From Euzebya rosea (GTDB taxonomy: Bacteria; Actinomycetota; Nitriliruptoria; Euzebyales; Euzebyaceae), in NCBI RefSeq assembly GCF_003073135.1, contig NZ_PGDQ01000007.1, positions 62,001 to 126,000 on the forward strand: a stretch of DNA of 64,000 nt, written 5' to 3'. The translations under genes and the position numbers were made by a program. Positions 9,638 to 17,061 of this stretch are shown piece after piece. Under the pieces are notes generated by a model, which worked only from the letters and a program-made list of their open reading frames with translations, was not told the DNA's origin and did no database searches. Numbering within the stretch: position 1 is the stretch's first letter; each line of letters begins with the position of its first letter.

Positions 9638-10867
9638 TCAGTCGGTCGGCTGGGCCACGGCGATGTCGTTGTCGCCGGCCCAGCGGCCGACGTCGTCGCG
9701 GTTGATCGCGGCGGCCATCATGTCGGCGAACAACTCGGGGGTGCAGGCGAACGCCGGCACCCCCAGCTCGGCCAGCGCCGCGGCGTTGTCGGCATCCCAC
9801 GAGGGCGTGCCGATGTCGGACAGCGCCAGCAGGGCGATGGCGGTCACCCCGGAGGTGACCAGCTGTCCGAAGCGGCGCAGCATCTCGGTGCGGACCCCGC
9901 CCTCGTGGAGGTCCGACACCAGCACGAACACGGTGTCGCTGGGTTGGTCGATCAGCTGCTGGCAGTAGGCGAGGGCGGCGTTGATGTCGGTGCCACCGCC
10001 CAGCTGGACGCCGAACAGCACGTCGACGGGGTCCTCGACGCGATCGGTCAGGTCGACCACCGTCGTGTCGAACACCACCAGGCGGACGTCGACCGCCGGC
10101 AGCGACGCGAGGATGGCACCGAACACCGAGGCGTAGACGATGCTGTCGGCCATCGAGCCGGACTGGTCGAGGCACAGCACGATGCGTCGGTCGATGTGGC
10201 TGCGCCGGCGTGCGTGGCCGACCAGCCGATGCGGGATGACGGTGCGGTACTCGGGCTGGTAGTGGGCCAGGTTCGCGGCGATCGTCGCCGGCCAGTCGAT
10301 GTCGCCGTGCCGGGGCCGGCGGGTACGGGTCGACCGGCTGATCGCCCCGCTCACGGCCTGTCGGGTGGTGGACTCCAGCCGGGCCACCAGGTCGTCGGTG
10401 ACCGCCCGCACGAGCAGGCGGGCAGCCTGCTTGGACCGGTCGGGGATGGCGCCGGACAGCCCCATCAGGGTGGTGACCATGTCCAGGTCGGGCTGGACGG
10501 CGTCGATCATCTCCGGCTCGACCAGCAGATCGGCGAGTCCCAGCCGTGTCATGGCGTCGCGCTGCATGACCTGCACCACGGTGGAGGGGAAGAAGGTCCG
10601 GATGTCCCCGAGCCACCTGGCGACCCGCGGTGAGGACCCACCGAGGCCGCCCTGCCGTCGGGTGTTGCTGCCGTACAGGGCCTCCAGCGCGCTGTCGCGC
10701 TGGATGTCGGGGCCGGCCAGGTCGACCCCGGTACCGTCGGCGCCGTCGTCGGACCCCAGCACCAGCCGCCAGCGCCGCAACCGGTCCTGGGCAGCCGGGT
10801 CGCCTGTGTCCCGGTCGTGCGTGGGCTGGTCGGGCGTGGGCTGGTCGGGCGTGTGGTCGGGGGTCAC
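9638..10867 (-). CDS. VWA-domain protein, partner of the MoxR ATPase
   Basis: The 409-residue product has a helical N-terminal half and a von Willebrand A domain from about residue 225. The MIDAS motif is intact: DQSGSM at 234-239, a GGGTDINAAL threonine loop, and SDLHEGG for the last metal-coordinating aspartate. In MoxR systems such as RavA-ViaA, CbbQ-CbbO and NorQ-NorD, the VWA partner binds a client through the MIDAS metal while the ATPase remodels it. GTG 10867 overlaps the stop of the DUF5682 gene by four bases (GTGA), so translation is probably coupled. It is the last gene of the five-gene operon. The Thr/Pro/Asp-rich first 20 residues contain a TPDQP repeat. Confidence 0.85.
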   Translation of the reverse strand: MTPDHTPDQPTPDQPTHDRDTGDPAAQDRLRRWRLVLGSDDGADGTGVDLAGPDIQRDSALEALYGSNTRRQGGLGGSSPRVARWLGDIRTFFPSTVVQVMQRDAMTRLGLADLLVEPEMIDAVQPDLDMVTTLMGLSGAIPDRSKQAARLLVRAVTDDLVARLESTTRQAVSGAISRSTRTRRPRHGDIDWPATIAANLAHYQPEYRTVIPHRLVGHARRRSHIDRRIVLCLDQSGSMADSIVYASVFGAILASLPAVDVRLVVFDTTVVDLTDRVEDPVDVLFGVQLGGGTDINAALAYCQQLIDQPSDTVFVLVSDLHEGGVRTEMLRRFGQLVTSGVTAIALLALSDIGTPSWDADNAAALAELGVPAFACTPELFADMMAAAINRDDVGRWAGDNDIAVAQPTD

Positions 10868-13053
10868 GTGGCGGCCCCGTAGAGCTCGAGCACTCGGCGG
10901 ATCGCCCGCGGTGCCACGTCGGGGTCGAGCGGTCGTTCCTCCGCCACACGGGTCGTGCCGTGTCGGACGCGCTGGCCGATGTGGTTGCGTTCGGTCGGCG
11001 TGTACCGCGAGAACGTGCGGCGCAGCAACGGCAGCAGGTCGTCGAAGACCTCGACGTCGACGGAGCTGATCCATCCGTCGAGCATGCCCAGCAGGGTCGG
11101 ATCCAGCAGCAGGAGCGCGGCGTCGCCGTCGAGGAACCCGTCGACCCACGAGGCCGCGTCGCGAGCGGGGCGGGCCGGCGACAGGGCACGCGAGACCCGC
11201 GCGGCCACGTCCTCGGCCGGGAGGTGCCCGCCGTCCAGCAGGTAGCGGACCGTGCGCCCGACGATGCCGTCGTGGACCCGGCGCCGGTCCACCAGCTTGG
11301 CGACCGCCTCGACCCACATGCCGGTCAGCGCGGGATGGTCGAGCATCCTGACGGCGGCGATCACCGCGTCGATGCCCCTGCGGGCCTGCAGGGCCGCGTC
11401 GTCGTCGAGCCCGACCACGGCGGTGGAGAGGCCGGCGCAGATCCGCCGGACCAAGCTGTCGAGCACGTCACGCAGCCGGCTGGTGTCGAGCTGGCGCACG
11501 TCGCCGTAGCGGCACACCCTGGCGAGGGGTTCGGTGGCGCGCATGAGGTGCAACGTGTCGTGGGTCGTGGCCGCCCGGCGGTCGACCTCCTCCACCAGGG
11601 CACCAGTCGCCTCGGGCAGGTCCGCGGGCAGGCATTCGTGCAGCAGGTCGACGACGTCGACGAGGTGCTCGGCGTTCCGTGCCCGTTCGACGGCCCGGAC
11701 GGTCGCGGCCTGCTCGACGGTGCCGCCGTGGACCGACGCGGCGATGACGGCCACGGCGAGCTCGGGCGTCCACTGCAGCGTCCAGCCCTCCTTGAAGGTT
11801 CCCGTCGTGCCGCCGGCGTCAGCGTGCCGACCCCAGCGGATGCCGAGCAGCAGGAGGCGGTGCAGCAGGATGGACTTGGCGGCACCAGCTGGTGTGCGCA
11901 GGTCACAGACGATCGTCTTCGCCTCCGCGGTCCGTCGCAGGCGGGCCGACCGGGCCGCGGCGTCCAGGTCCCTGGCGAGCGGGACCTGGGGGACCCCGTC
12001 GGGCACGCTCCCCATCTCGTGGCCGACCACGACCTCGTCGTGGATCACCTGCAGCGGTTCGGACCGTCCACCGCAGAGCACGGCCAGCGCCGCGTCGGTG
12101 CACTCCACGAGACCGGCGTGGGGACGGCCTCGCAGGGACGCGAGGCTGTTGGCCAGGCGCGCCGCTTCGATCGCCGAGGCGGTGGGGGCCGGAAGATCGG
12201 CGTCCCGCAGCGCACGCGCGACCTTGACCATCCAGCGTTCGACCCGCTGGTCGTCGTCGGTGGCGTAGCAGTGCGCGTACCAGCCCGGTGAGGTGACCCC
12301 TGCGCCGTACCCCGATCCCGCGGCCAGCCGTCCCGACGTCCACGGCACCCACGTCACGGCGACCTTCTGCCGACGGAGCCCCTTGAGCGTCGTGGTGTCG
12401 GCGGTCCTGGTCGGGAACCGGTCGGGGGTCAGCGCCGGCGCGTGGTAGGCCCCGCAGACCACGACGACCGGCCCCTCCCCGGACGCCATGACCTGGCGCA
12501 GCACCCGGCGCATGGCGGCCTCGCGGCGTCGCAGGTGCGGGTCGTCGGTGTGGCCGGCACGCATGGCGGCGATGGCCTCGGTGATGGCGGCGAACCCCTC
12601 CGCCGCGGTGTGGCGGTGTTCCACGGCGTCCTCCCACCAGCGCTCGGCGTCGGTGTACCCGGCGGCAGCGGCGAGCTGTCCGATGGGGTCGATCCACGTC
12701 TCGGGCTCGTCGTCGCGGTCGTAGCTGTCGGCCAGCTCGTGGGTTGCCGGCAGGTCGGCGAAGGAGACGGCCACGTCGTTGCGGACCGCCCAGCGCAGCG
12801 CGTTCCACTCCGGGCTGAACGTGGCCATCGGGTAGAACGACGACCGCGACGGCAGGTCCGGCCGGTAGACCAGGGCCGCGACCGGCGGGACCAGGTCCGC
12901 GTCCCCCGCCCACCCGACGATGCCGTCGAGCTCCGGTGGGCCCTCGATGACGACGTGCGCGGGTGCGACCTGCTCCAGCACGGTCAGGACCGACCGTGCC
13001 GAACCGGGCCCGTGGTGGCGGACGCCGCAGACGACGACGTCGTCGGTCGGCAC
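10864..13053 (-). CDS. DUF5682 family protein with TraB/EreA-like motifs
   Basis: A 729-residue cytoplasmic protein recognised as DUF5682. Motifs in its first 210 residues follow the TIKI/TraB/erythromycin-esterase pattern: GVRHHGPGS (10-18), VVIEGPPEL (34-42) with E37, REAAMRRVLRQV (177-188) and VVVVCGAYH (196-204). In that superfamily His and Glu residues at these places bind metal or catalyse hydrolysis, so DUF5682 may be a hydrolase; this is inference from spacing. The remaining 500 residues are helical and acidic with no recognised motif. The GTG start follows the MoxR stop directly (TAGGTG). It lies fourth in the operon, between the ATPase and the VWA gene. Confidence 0.8.
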   Translation of the reverse strand: MPTDDVVVCGVRHHGPGSARSVLTVLEQVAPAHVVIEGPPELDGIVGWAGDADLVPPVAALVYRPDLPSRSSFYPMATFSPEWNALRWAVRNDVAVSFADLPATHELADSYDRDDEPETWIDPIGQLAAAAGYTDAERWWEDAVEHRHTAAEGFAAITEAIAAMRAGHTDDPHLRRREAAMRRVLRQVMASGEGPVVVVCGAYHAPALTPDRFPTRTADTTTLKGLRRQKVAVTWVPWTSGRLAAGSGYGAGVTSPGWYAHCYATDDDQRVERWMVKVARALRDADLPAPTASAIEAARLANSLASLRGRPHAGLVECTDAALAVLCGGRSEPLQVIHDEVVVGHEMGSVPDGVPQVPLARDLDAAARSARLRRTAEAKTIVCDLRTPAGAAKSILLHRLLLLGIRWGRHADAGGTTGTFKEGWTLQWTPELAVAVIAASVHGGTVEQAATVRAVERARNAEHLVDVVDLLHECLPADLPEATGALVEEVDRRAATTHDTLHLMRATEPLARVCRYGDVRQLDTSRLRDVLDSLVRRICAGLSTAVVGLDDDAALQARRGIDAVIAAVRMLDHPALTGMWVEAVAKLVDRRRVHDGIVGRTVRYLLDGGHLPAEDVAARVSRALSPARPARDAASWVDGFLDGDAALLLLDPTLLGMLDGWISSVDVEVFDDLLPLLRRTFSRYTPTERNHIGQRVRHGTTRVAEERPLDPDVAPRAIRRVLELYGAAT

Positions 13054-14154
13054 CTAGCCCAGCTCCCGGCACGCGGCGTACAGGTCGTCCCAGCCGTCCC
13101 GGTCCCGGACCACGGTGTCGAGGTACTCCGTCCACACGATCGCGTCCTGGACAGGGTCCTTGACGACGGCCCCGCGGATCCCGCCGGCGATGTCAGCTGC
13201 CGAGACCCGGCCGTCACCGAAGTGGGCCGCGAGGGACAGCCCGTTGGTCATGACGCTGATCGCCTCTGCGGTCGACAGGGTCGAGGAGGGAGTCTTGACC
13301 GTCGCGCGACCATCGACGGTCCGTCCCTCCCGCAGCTCCTTGAAGATCGTCACGACCCGCTGGATCTGCGAAAGGGCGTCGAGGTCGGCCGGGAGGGCCA
13401 GTGACGCACCGAGGGAGGTGACACGGGCTCGCACGATGTCGACCTCCGCCTCCACGGTGTCGGGAAGCGGAAGGACGACGGTGTTGAACCGGCGACGGAG
13501 CGCGGAGGACAGGTCGTTGACGCCCTTGTCCCGGTCGTTCGCGGTGGCGATGACGTTGAATCCGGGGGCCGCCTGGACCTCGGTGTCGAGCTCGGGGATG
13601 GGCATCGACTTCTCCGACAGGATGGTGATGAGGGCGTCCTGCACGTCGGCCGGGATGCGCGTGAGCTCCTCGATGCGGCAGACGGATCCCTCCTGCATGG
13701 CCCGCATGACCGGCGAGGGGACCATCGCCTCCGCCGACGGTCCCTTGGCCAGCAACGAGGCGTAGTTCCAGCCGTAGCGGATCGCGTCCTCCGGCGTGCC
13801 GGCGGTGCCCTGCACGATCCGCGTCGACCGGCCCGAGATGGCCGCCGCCAGGTGCTCCGACACCCACGTCTTGGCCGTGCCGGGCACGCCGAGGAGCAGC
13901 AGGGCGCGATCGGTCGCGAGGGTGGCGATGGCCACCTCGACCAGGCGCCGCCGGCCGATGTACTTGGGTTCGATGGCGGTGCCGTCGGGCAGGGTGCCGC
14001 CGAGCAGGTAGAGGGCGACGGCCCACGGGGACAGCTGCCACGACGGCGGACGAGGCCGGTCGTCTGCTGCCGCGATGGCGGCCAGCTCGTCGGCGAAGGC
14101 GTCCTCGGCGTGCGCACGCTGGGCCGTCGGTGGCTGCGTGGGGCGGTCGGTCAT
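13054..14154 (-). CDS. MoxR-type AAA+ ATPase
   Basis: A 366-residue AAA+ protein of the MoxR branch. Walker A is GVPGTAKT at 89-96. The Walker B segment reads CRIEELTR (159-166), with Glu-Glu where most MoxR proteins have Asp-Glu. Sensor 1 is NVIATANDRD near 205 and the arginine finger region is SALRRRFN. MoxR ATPases use ATP to remodel or activate client enzymes together with a VWA protein, which is present two genes downstream. ATG 14154 overlaps the DUF5691 stop (ATGA). The Walker B change is conservative and is worth checking in homologues before assuming altered hydrolysis. Confidence 0.9.
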   Translation of the reverse strand: MTDRPTQPPTAQRAHAEDAFADELAAIAAADDRPRPPSWQLSPWAVALYLLGGTLPDGTAIEPKYIGRRRLVEVAIATLATDRALLLLGVPGTAKTWVSEHLAAAISGRSTRIVQGTAGTPEDAIRYGWNYASLLAKGPSAEAMVPSPVMRAMQEGSVCRIEELTRIPADVQDALITILSEKSMPIPELDTEVQAAPGFNVIATANDRDKGVNDLSSALRRRFNTVVLPLPDTVEAEVDIVRARVTSLGASLALPADLDALSQIQRVVTIFKELREGRTVDGRATVKTPSSTLSTAEAISVMTNGLSLAAHFGDGRVSAADIAGGIRGAVVKDPVQDAIVWTEYLDTVVRDRDGWDDLYAACRELG

Positions 14155-15656
14155 CTGGCGTCTCCGGTCGGGATCGTGTCTGGAGTGGTTGCGTGGGGTT
14201 CCGCGGTCGCCGTTCGGTCCGACGTCATCGTGTCGATGGCCCGGTGCAACGAACGGCTGAGCCGGATGCGGTCGATGGCGGACGCCACCATCCGGGCGTG
14301 GGGGCCGGAGGGCCTGGCCGTGGCGAGGCGGTCGTCCAGCGTGGGGCCGGCGCGCGTGACCAGCAGGGTGGCCATGGTCCCCAGCGCCGTCCCCGGTCGG
14401 GGGTGGGTCGCACACCAGCTGACGACCTCGTCGGTCAGCGCCGCCGGCCACGGCCCGGCGACGAGCGCGAGGAGGTCCCGTAGCCCCTCCATCCACCGAT
14501 CGCCGCCGGGCGGCAGGACCGATCCGGGGGGCAGGGGCGCCTCGTGGGTCGCGAGCAGCAACGGGCGGAGGCGATCGGCGAAGGTGTCGTCCCGCTGGTC
14601 GGCGGCCGCGCGAGCCGCCGCGAGCAGCAGCAGCGGGTGGTCACCGAGGACCGCGACGGCCCCGTCGAGTGATCCGACGACGCCTTCCCACGCCCGACGG
14701 GGCGCGGCCGACAGCACCTGGGCATGCCACCAGGCCGTCAGCCCGACAGGAGGGGGTGCTGCCGTCGCATCGGTGAGGTCGGCGGCCGTCGGCCTGACGT
14801 CGACGATGGCCACCGTGTCGGTCCGCAGCCGACGCCGCTCGACCCGCAGCATGCCGGGGAGGCGGTCGGCCATGCGGTCGGCTCGGCGGCTGCCGGGCAG
14901 GGTGGCGAGGGCCCGTGCGGCGGCGTGGCGAACCCGCGGCGTCTCGTCACCGAGGGCCGCCTCGAGCCACGCCTCGTCGTCGGGGCCGACAAGGTGATCG
15001 ACGGCCTCGAGCACGTCGGTGCGCACGGCCGCTGGCCAGTGGCCCCATCGCTGCGACACGATCGCGTGGCCGCGGTCGGGGGCGGCCGACCAGAGGCGGG
15101 TGGCCGCCACGCGGCGCTGGCGTCCTCCGATCGCCAGCTGCTCCTCCGCGGTGGCGACATCGATCAGGGCGTCGGCCCAGCGGCTCCGGCCCAGCGACGC
15201 CAACCAGCGGCCCTGCCGGCCGACGGCGGCGACCGCCTCGGCGGGAACCGGGCGCGGTACCTCGTCGAGCACGTCGGTGAGGTGGTGGCTGGCGATGCGC
15301 CAGCCGGCGCTCGCCGCCTCCGCCAACCAGCGGGTCAGCAGTGCCCCCCGGTCGGGACCGGCCACCAGGCCGGACAGGATCGCGTCGAGCAGCTCGAGCG
15401 CCGGGCCGGGGGCCACGGTGAGGGACTCCTCGGTCGGGGCCGCCCACCGCGGGTCGACGGATCCGACCGGCTGCGGCCGCAGGCTCGTCCGGCGGGCGGC
15501 CCACGCGGCCGCTGCGGTCCGCAGGAGCCGATCCTCGACCGTGCCGTCGACGGGCAGGTCGAGGCCGACGAGCGTCCGCCGGGGCAGGTCCCCACGACGA
15601 CCGGTGCCGAGCGTGGCATGGGCCACCAGGTCGTTCCACCGCCAGTCCTCGGTCAT
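14151..15656 (-). CDS. DUF5691 family protein, HEAT-like
   Basis: A 501-residue helical protein recognised as DUF5691 by its company and by the opening MTEDWRWNDLVAHATLGTGRR. Residues about 229-256 (ALGDETPRVRHAAARAL) are a clear HEAT repeat, and the rest is predicted helix with many Trp and Arg. HEAT arrays are protein-binding scaffolds, so it may recruit clients to the ATPase; that is inference. Both ends are in translational overlap: its start overlaps the SWIM gene stop (ATGA) and its stop overlaps the MoxR start. No catalytic residues are visible. Confidence 0.75.
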   Translation of the reverse strand: MTEDWRWNDLVAHATLGTGRRGDLPRRTLVGLDLPVDGTVEDRLLRTAAAAWAARRTSLRPQPVGSVDPRWAAPTEESLTVAPGPALELLDAILSGLVAGPDRGALLTRWLAEAASAGWRIASHHLTDVLDEVPRPVPAEAVAAVGRQGRWLASLGRSRWADALIDVATAEEQLAIGGRQRRVAATRLWSAAPDRGHAIVSQRWGHWPAAVRTDVLEAVDHLVGPDDEAWLEAALGDETPRVRHAAARALATLPGSRRADRMADRLPGMLRVERRRLRTDTVAIVDVRPTAADLTDATAAPPPVGLTAWWHAQVLSAAPRRAWEGVVGSLDGAVAVLGDHPLLLLAAARAAADQRDDTFADRLRPLLLATHEAPLPPGSVLPPGGDRWMEGLRDLLALVAGPWPAALTDEVVSWCATHPRPGTALGTMATLLVTRAGPTLDDRLATARPSGPHARMVASAIDRIRLSRSLHRAIDTMTSDRTATAEPHATTPDTIPTGDAR

Positions 15657-17002
15657 GCCGTTCGGTCCTGCCAGCGAGCGGTGTCCTGCAGGACCGGGAC
15701 GGCGAGCAGCCGTCCGTCGATGGCGACGGTCAGCGGTCGGAAGGCGTCGTGGAGCACCTCGCCGAACATGGTCGCGGGGCGCCCGCCGGTGATGGCGAGC
15801 GTGGCCCACGGGTCCAGCCCGACCGCGGGCAGCGCACCGCCGGCCCGGTCGACGACGCGTGGGCTGTCGGCGTCGGCGTCCACCAGCCGGACACCCGCGA
15901 CCGTGCACGGGAACCGGTCCTGCCACGGCGCATCGGCGGCCAGGTCCGCGACGGACCGAAGTGCGGCAGCCCAGCCCTCCTCCGACACCGGCAGCTCGTC
16001 GGCTTCGCCGACCGTCACCGGGTCGTCGGCGAACCGGACCCGCCGGGGTGGCCGTCCGGGGTACATCGCCATCTCGACCTCGAGGATGCTGCCGAGCAGC
16101 TGCGGTGTGGGCGGGGTGGCGGTACCGCCCGCGAAGTCGAGGAGGATGACGTGGCCCTCGACGGGATGGTGCAGCCACGTGCGCTGCTCCACCACCCGGC
16201 CGGTGTCGGAGGTGCCGATGCCGAGGACCGTCCACTCCCCCGCCAGGCGCTCGCCGTCGAGCACCTCGGCGGTCGGTCGTGCCCACCCGAGGAACGTGCG
16301 GAGGTCCGCAGCGTCGGCCTGCGGCAGATCGCCCCGCCGTTCCCATGCGGCCACGGTGAGGTGGAGCCGCCCCAGCTCGGAGAGGAGGACCGACGCCCAG
16401 TCGTCCCGTCCGGCGATCGTCGTCGGCAACGCCCGCACACGGTCGGCAAGGCCCGGTAGCTGGGCATCGACGAGGCGGGCACCGACGAGGTCCCACCAGG
16501 CGTGGGGCCTGGACCGGGTGGCGGCCAGCCCGTCGACGATGACGTCATCCAACCACTGGCGCAGCTCCACCATGCCGCCGTCCATGAGGGCCAGCCGCTT
16601 GGCGACGCGCCGGGCCCGGGCCTCGGGGTCGACGGGTGCCCGTCGGTCCTCGGTGACCGCCCGGGACGCCCGTTGCCGGGCGGCGGCCAGCACGTCCTCG
16701 GGGGCGTCGGTGGTGCTGCCGAACCCGTCGACGTCGGCCAGCCAGACCAGCAACAACGACAGCCCGTGCTTGCACGGCTGCTTCCGTGACGGGCACGTGC
16801 ACGTCACGGAAGGCCCCGACAGGTCGACGCTCACCCGGTACGGCGTCGCGCCCGAGCCCTGGCATCGGCCCCAGAGCAGCTGGTCGAGCCGTCCGAGGCC
16901 CGACCACGCAGCCGACCGAGCCAGCTTCTTCGCGGCCGCGAAGGAGCTGGCATCGGGTGCGTAGTCCCGCACCCGTTGGGGTCCCCATCGCTCGTCGACC
17001 AT
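15653..17002 (-). CDS. SWIM zinc-finger protein, first gene of the MoxR/VWA operon
   Basis: The 449-residue product carries a SWIM zinc finger, CTCPSRKQPCKH at residues 68-79 (C68, C70, C77, H79), fitting the CxCx(n)CxH pattern. SWIM domains bind DNA or proteins. The N-terminus has a Lys/Ala-rich helix (FAAAKKLARSAAW) and the sequence after the finger is Trp-rich and mixed alpha/beta without further motifs I can name. It leads the operon: 59 bases separate it from the previous gene on the strand, and its stop overlaps the DUF5691 start. The promoter should therefore lie upstream of 17002, where I see no convincing -35/-10 pair. Confidence 0.85.
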   Translation of the reverse strand: MVDERWGPQRVRDYAPDASSFAAAKKLARSAAWSGLGRLDQLLWGRCQGSGATPYRVSVDLSGPSVTCTCPSRKQPCKHGLSLLLVWLADVDGFGSTTDAPEDVLAAARQRASRAVTEDRRAPVDPEARARRVAKRLALMDGGMVELRQWLDDVIVDGLAATRSRPHAWWDLVGARLVDAQLPGLADRVRALPTTIAGRDDWASVLLSELGRLHLTVAAWERRGDLPQADAADLRTFLGWARPTAEVLDGERLAGEWTVLGIGTSDTGRVVEQRTWLHHPVEGHVILLDFAGGTATPPTPQLLGSILEVEMAMYPGRPPRRVRFADDPVTVGEADELPVSEEGWAAALRSVADLAADAPWQDRFPCTVAGVRLVDADADSPRVVDRAGGALPAVGLDPWATLAITGGRPATMFGEVLHDAFRPLTVAIDGRLLAVPVLQDTARWQDRTA

Positions 17003-17047
17003 CGACGAGCGATCCTACGGTTCCCCTGCGACACCGCTCCGAGCCGG

Positions 17048-17061
17048 CCGCCCGGGGGCGG
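17048..17061 (-). terminator. GC hairpin just after the lectin/cell-wall gene
   Basis: A perfect inverted repeat, CCGCCC-GG-GGGCGG, directly follows the stop of the gene ending at 17062. It has no T-run on the leftward strand. It could be a terminator of the high-GC kind or simple sequence composition. Confidence 0.3.
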
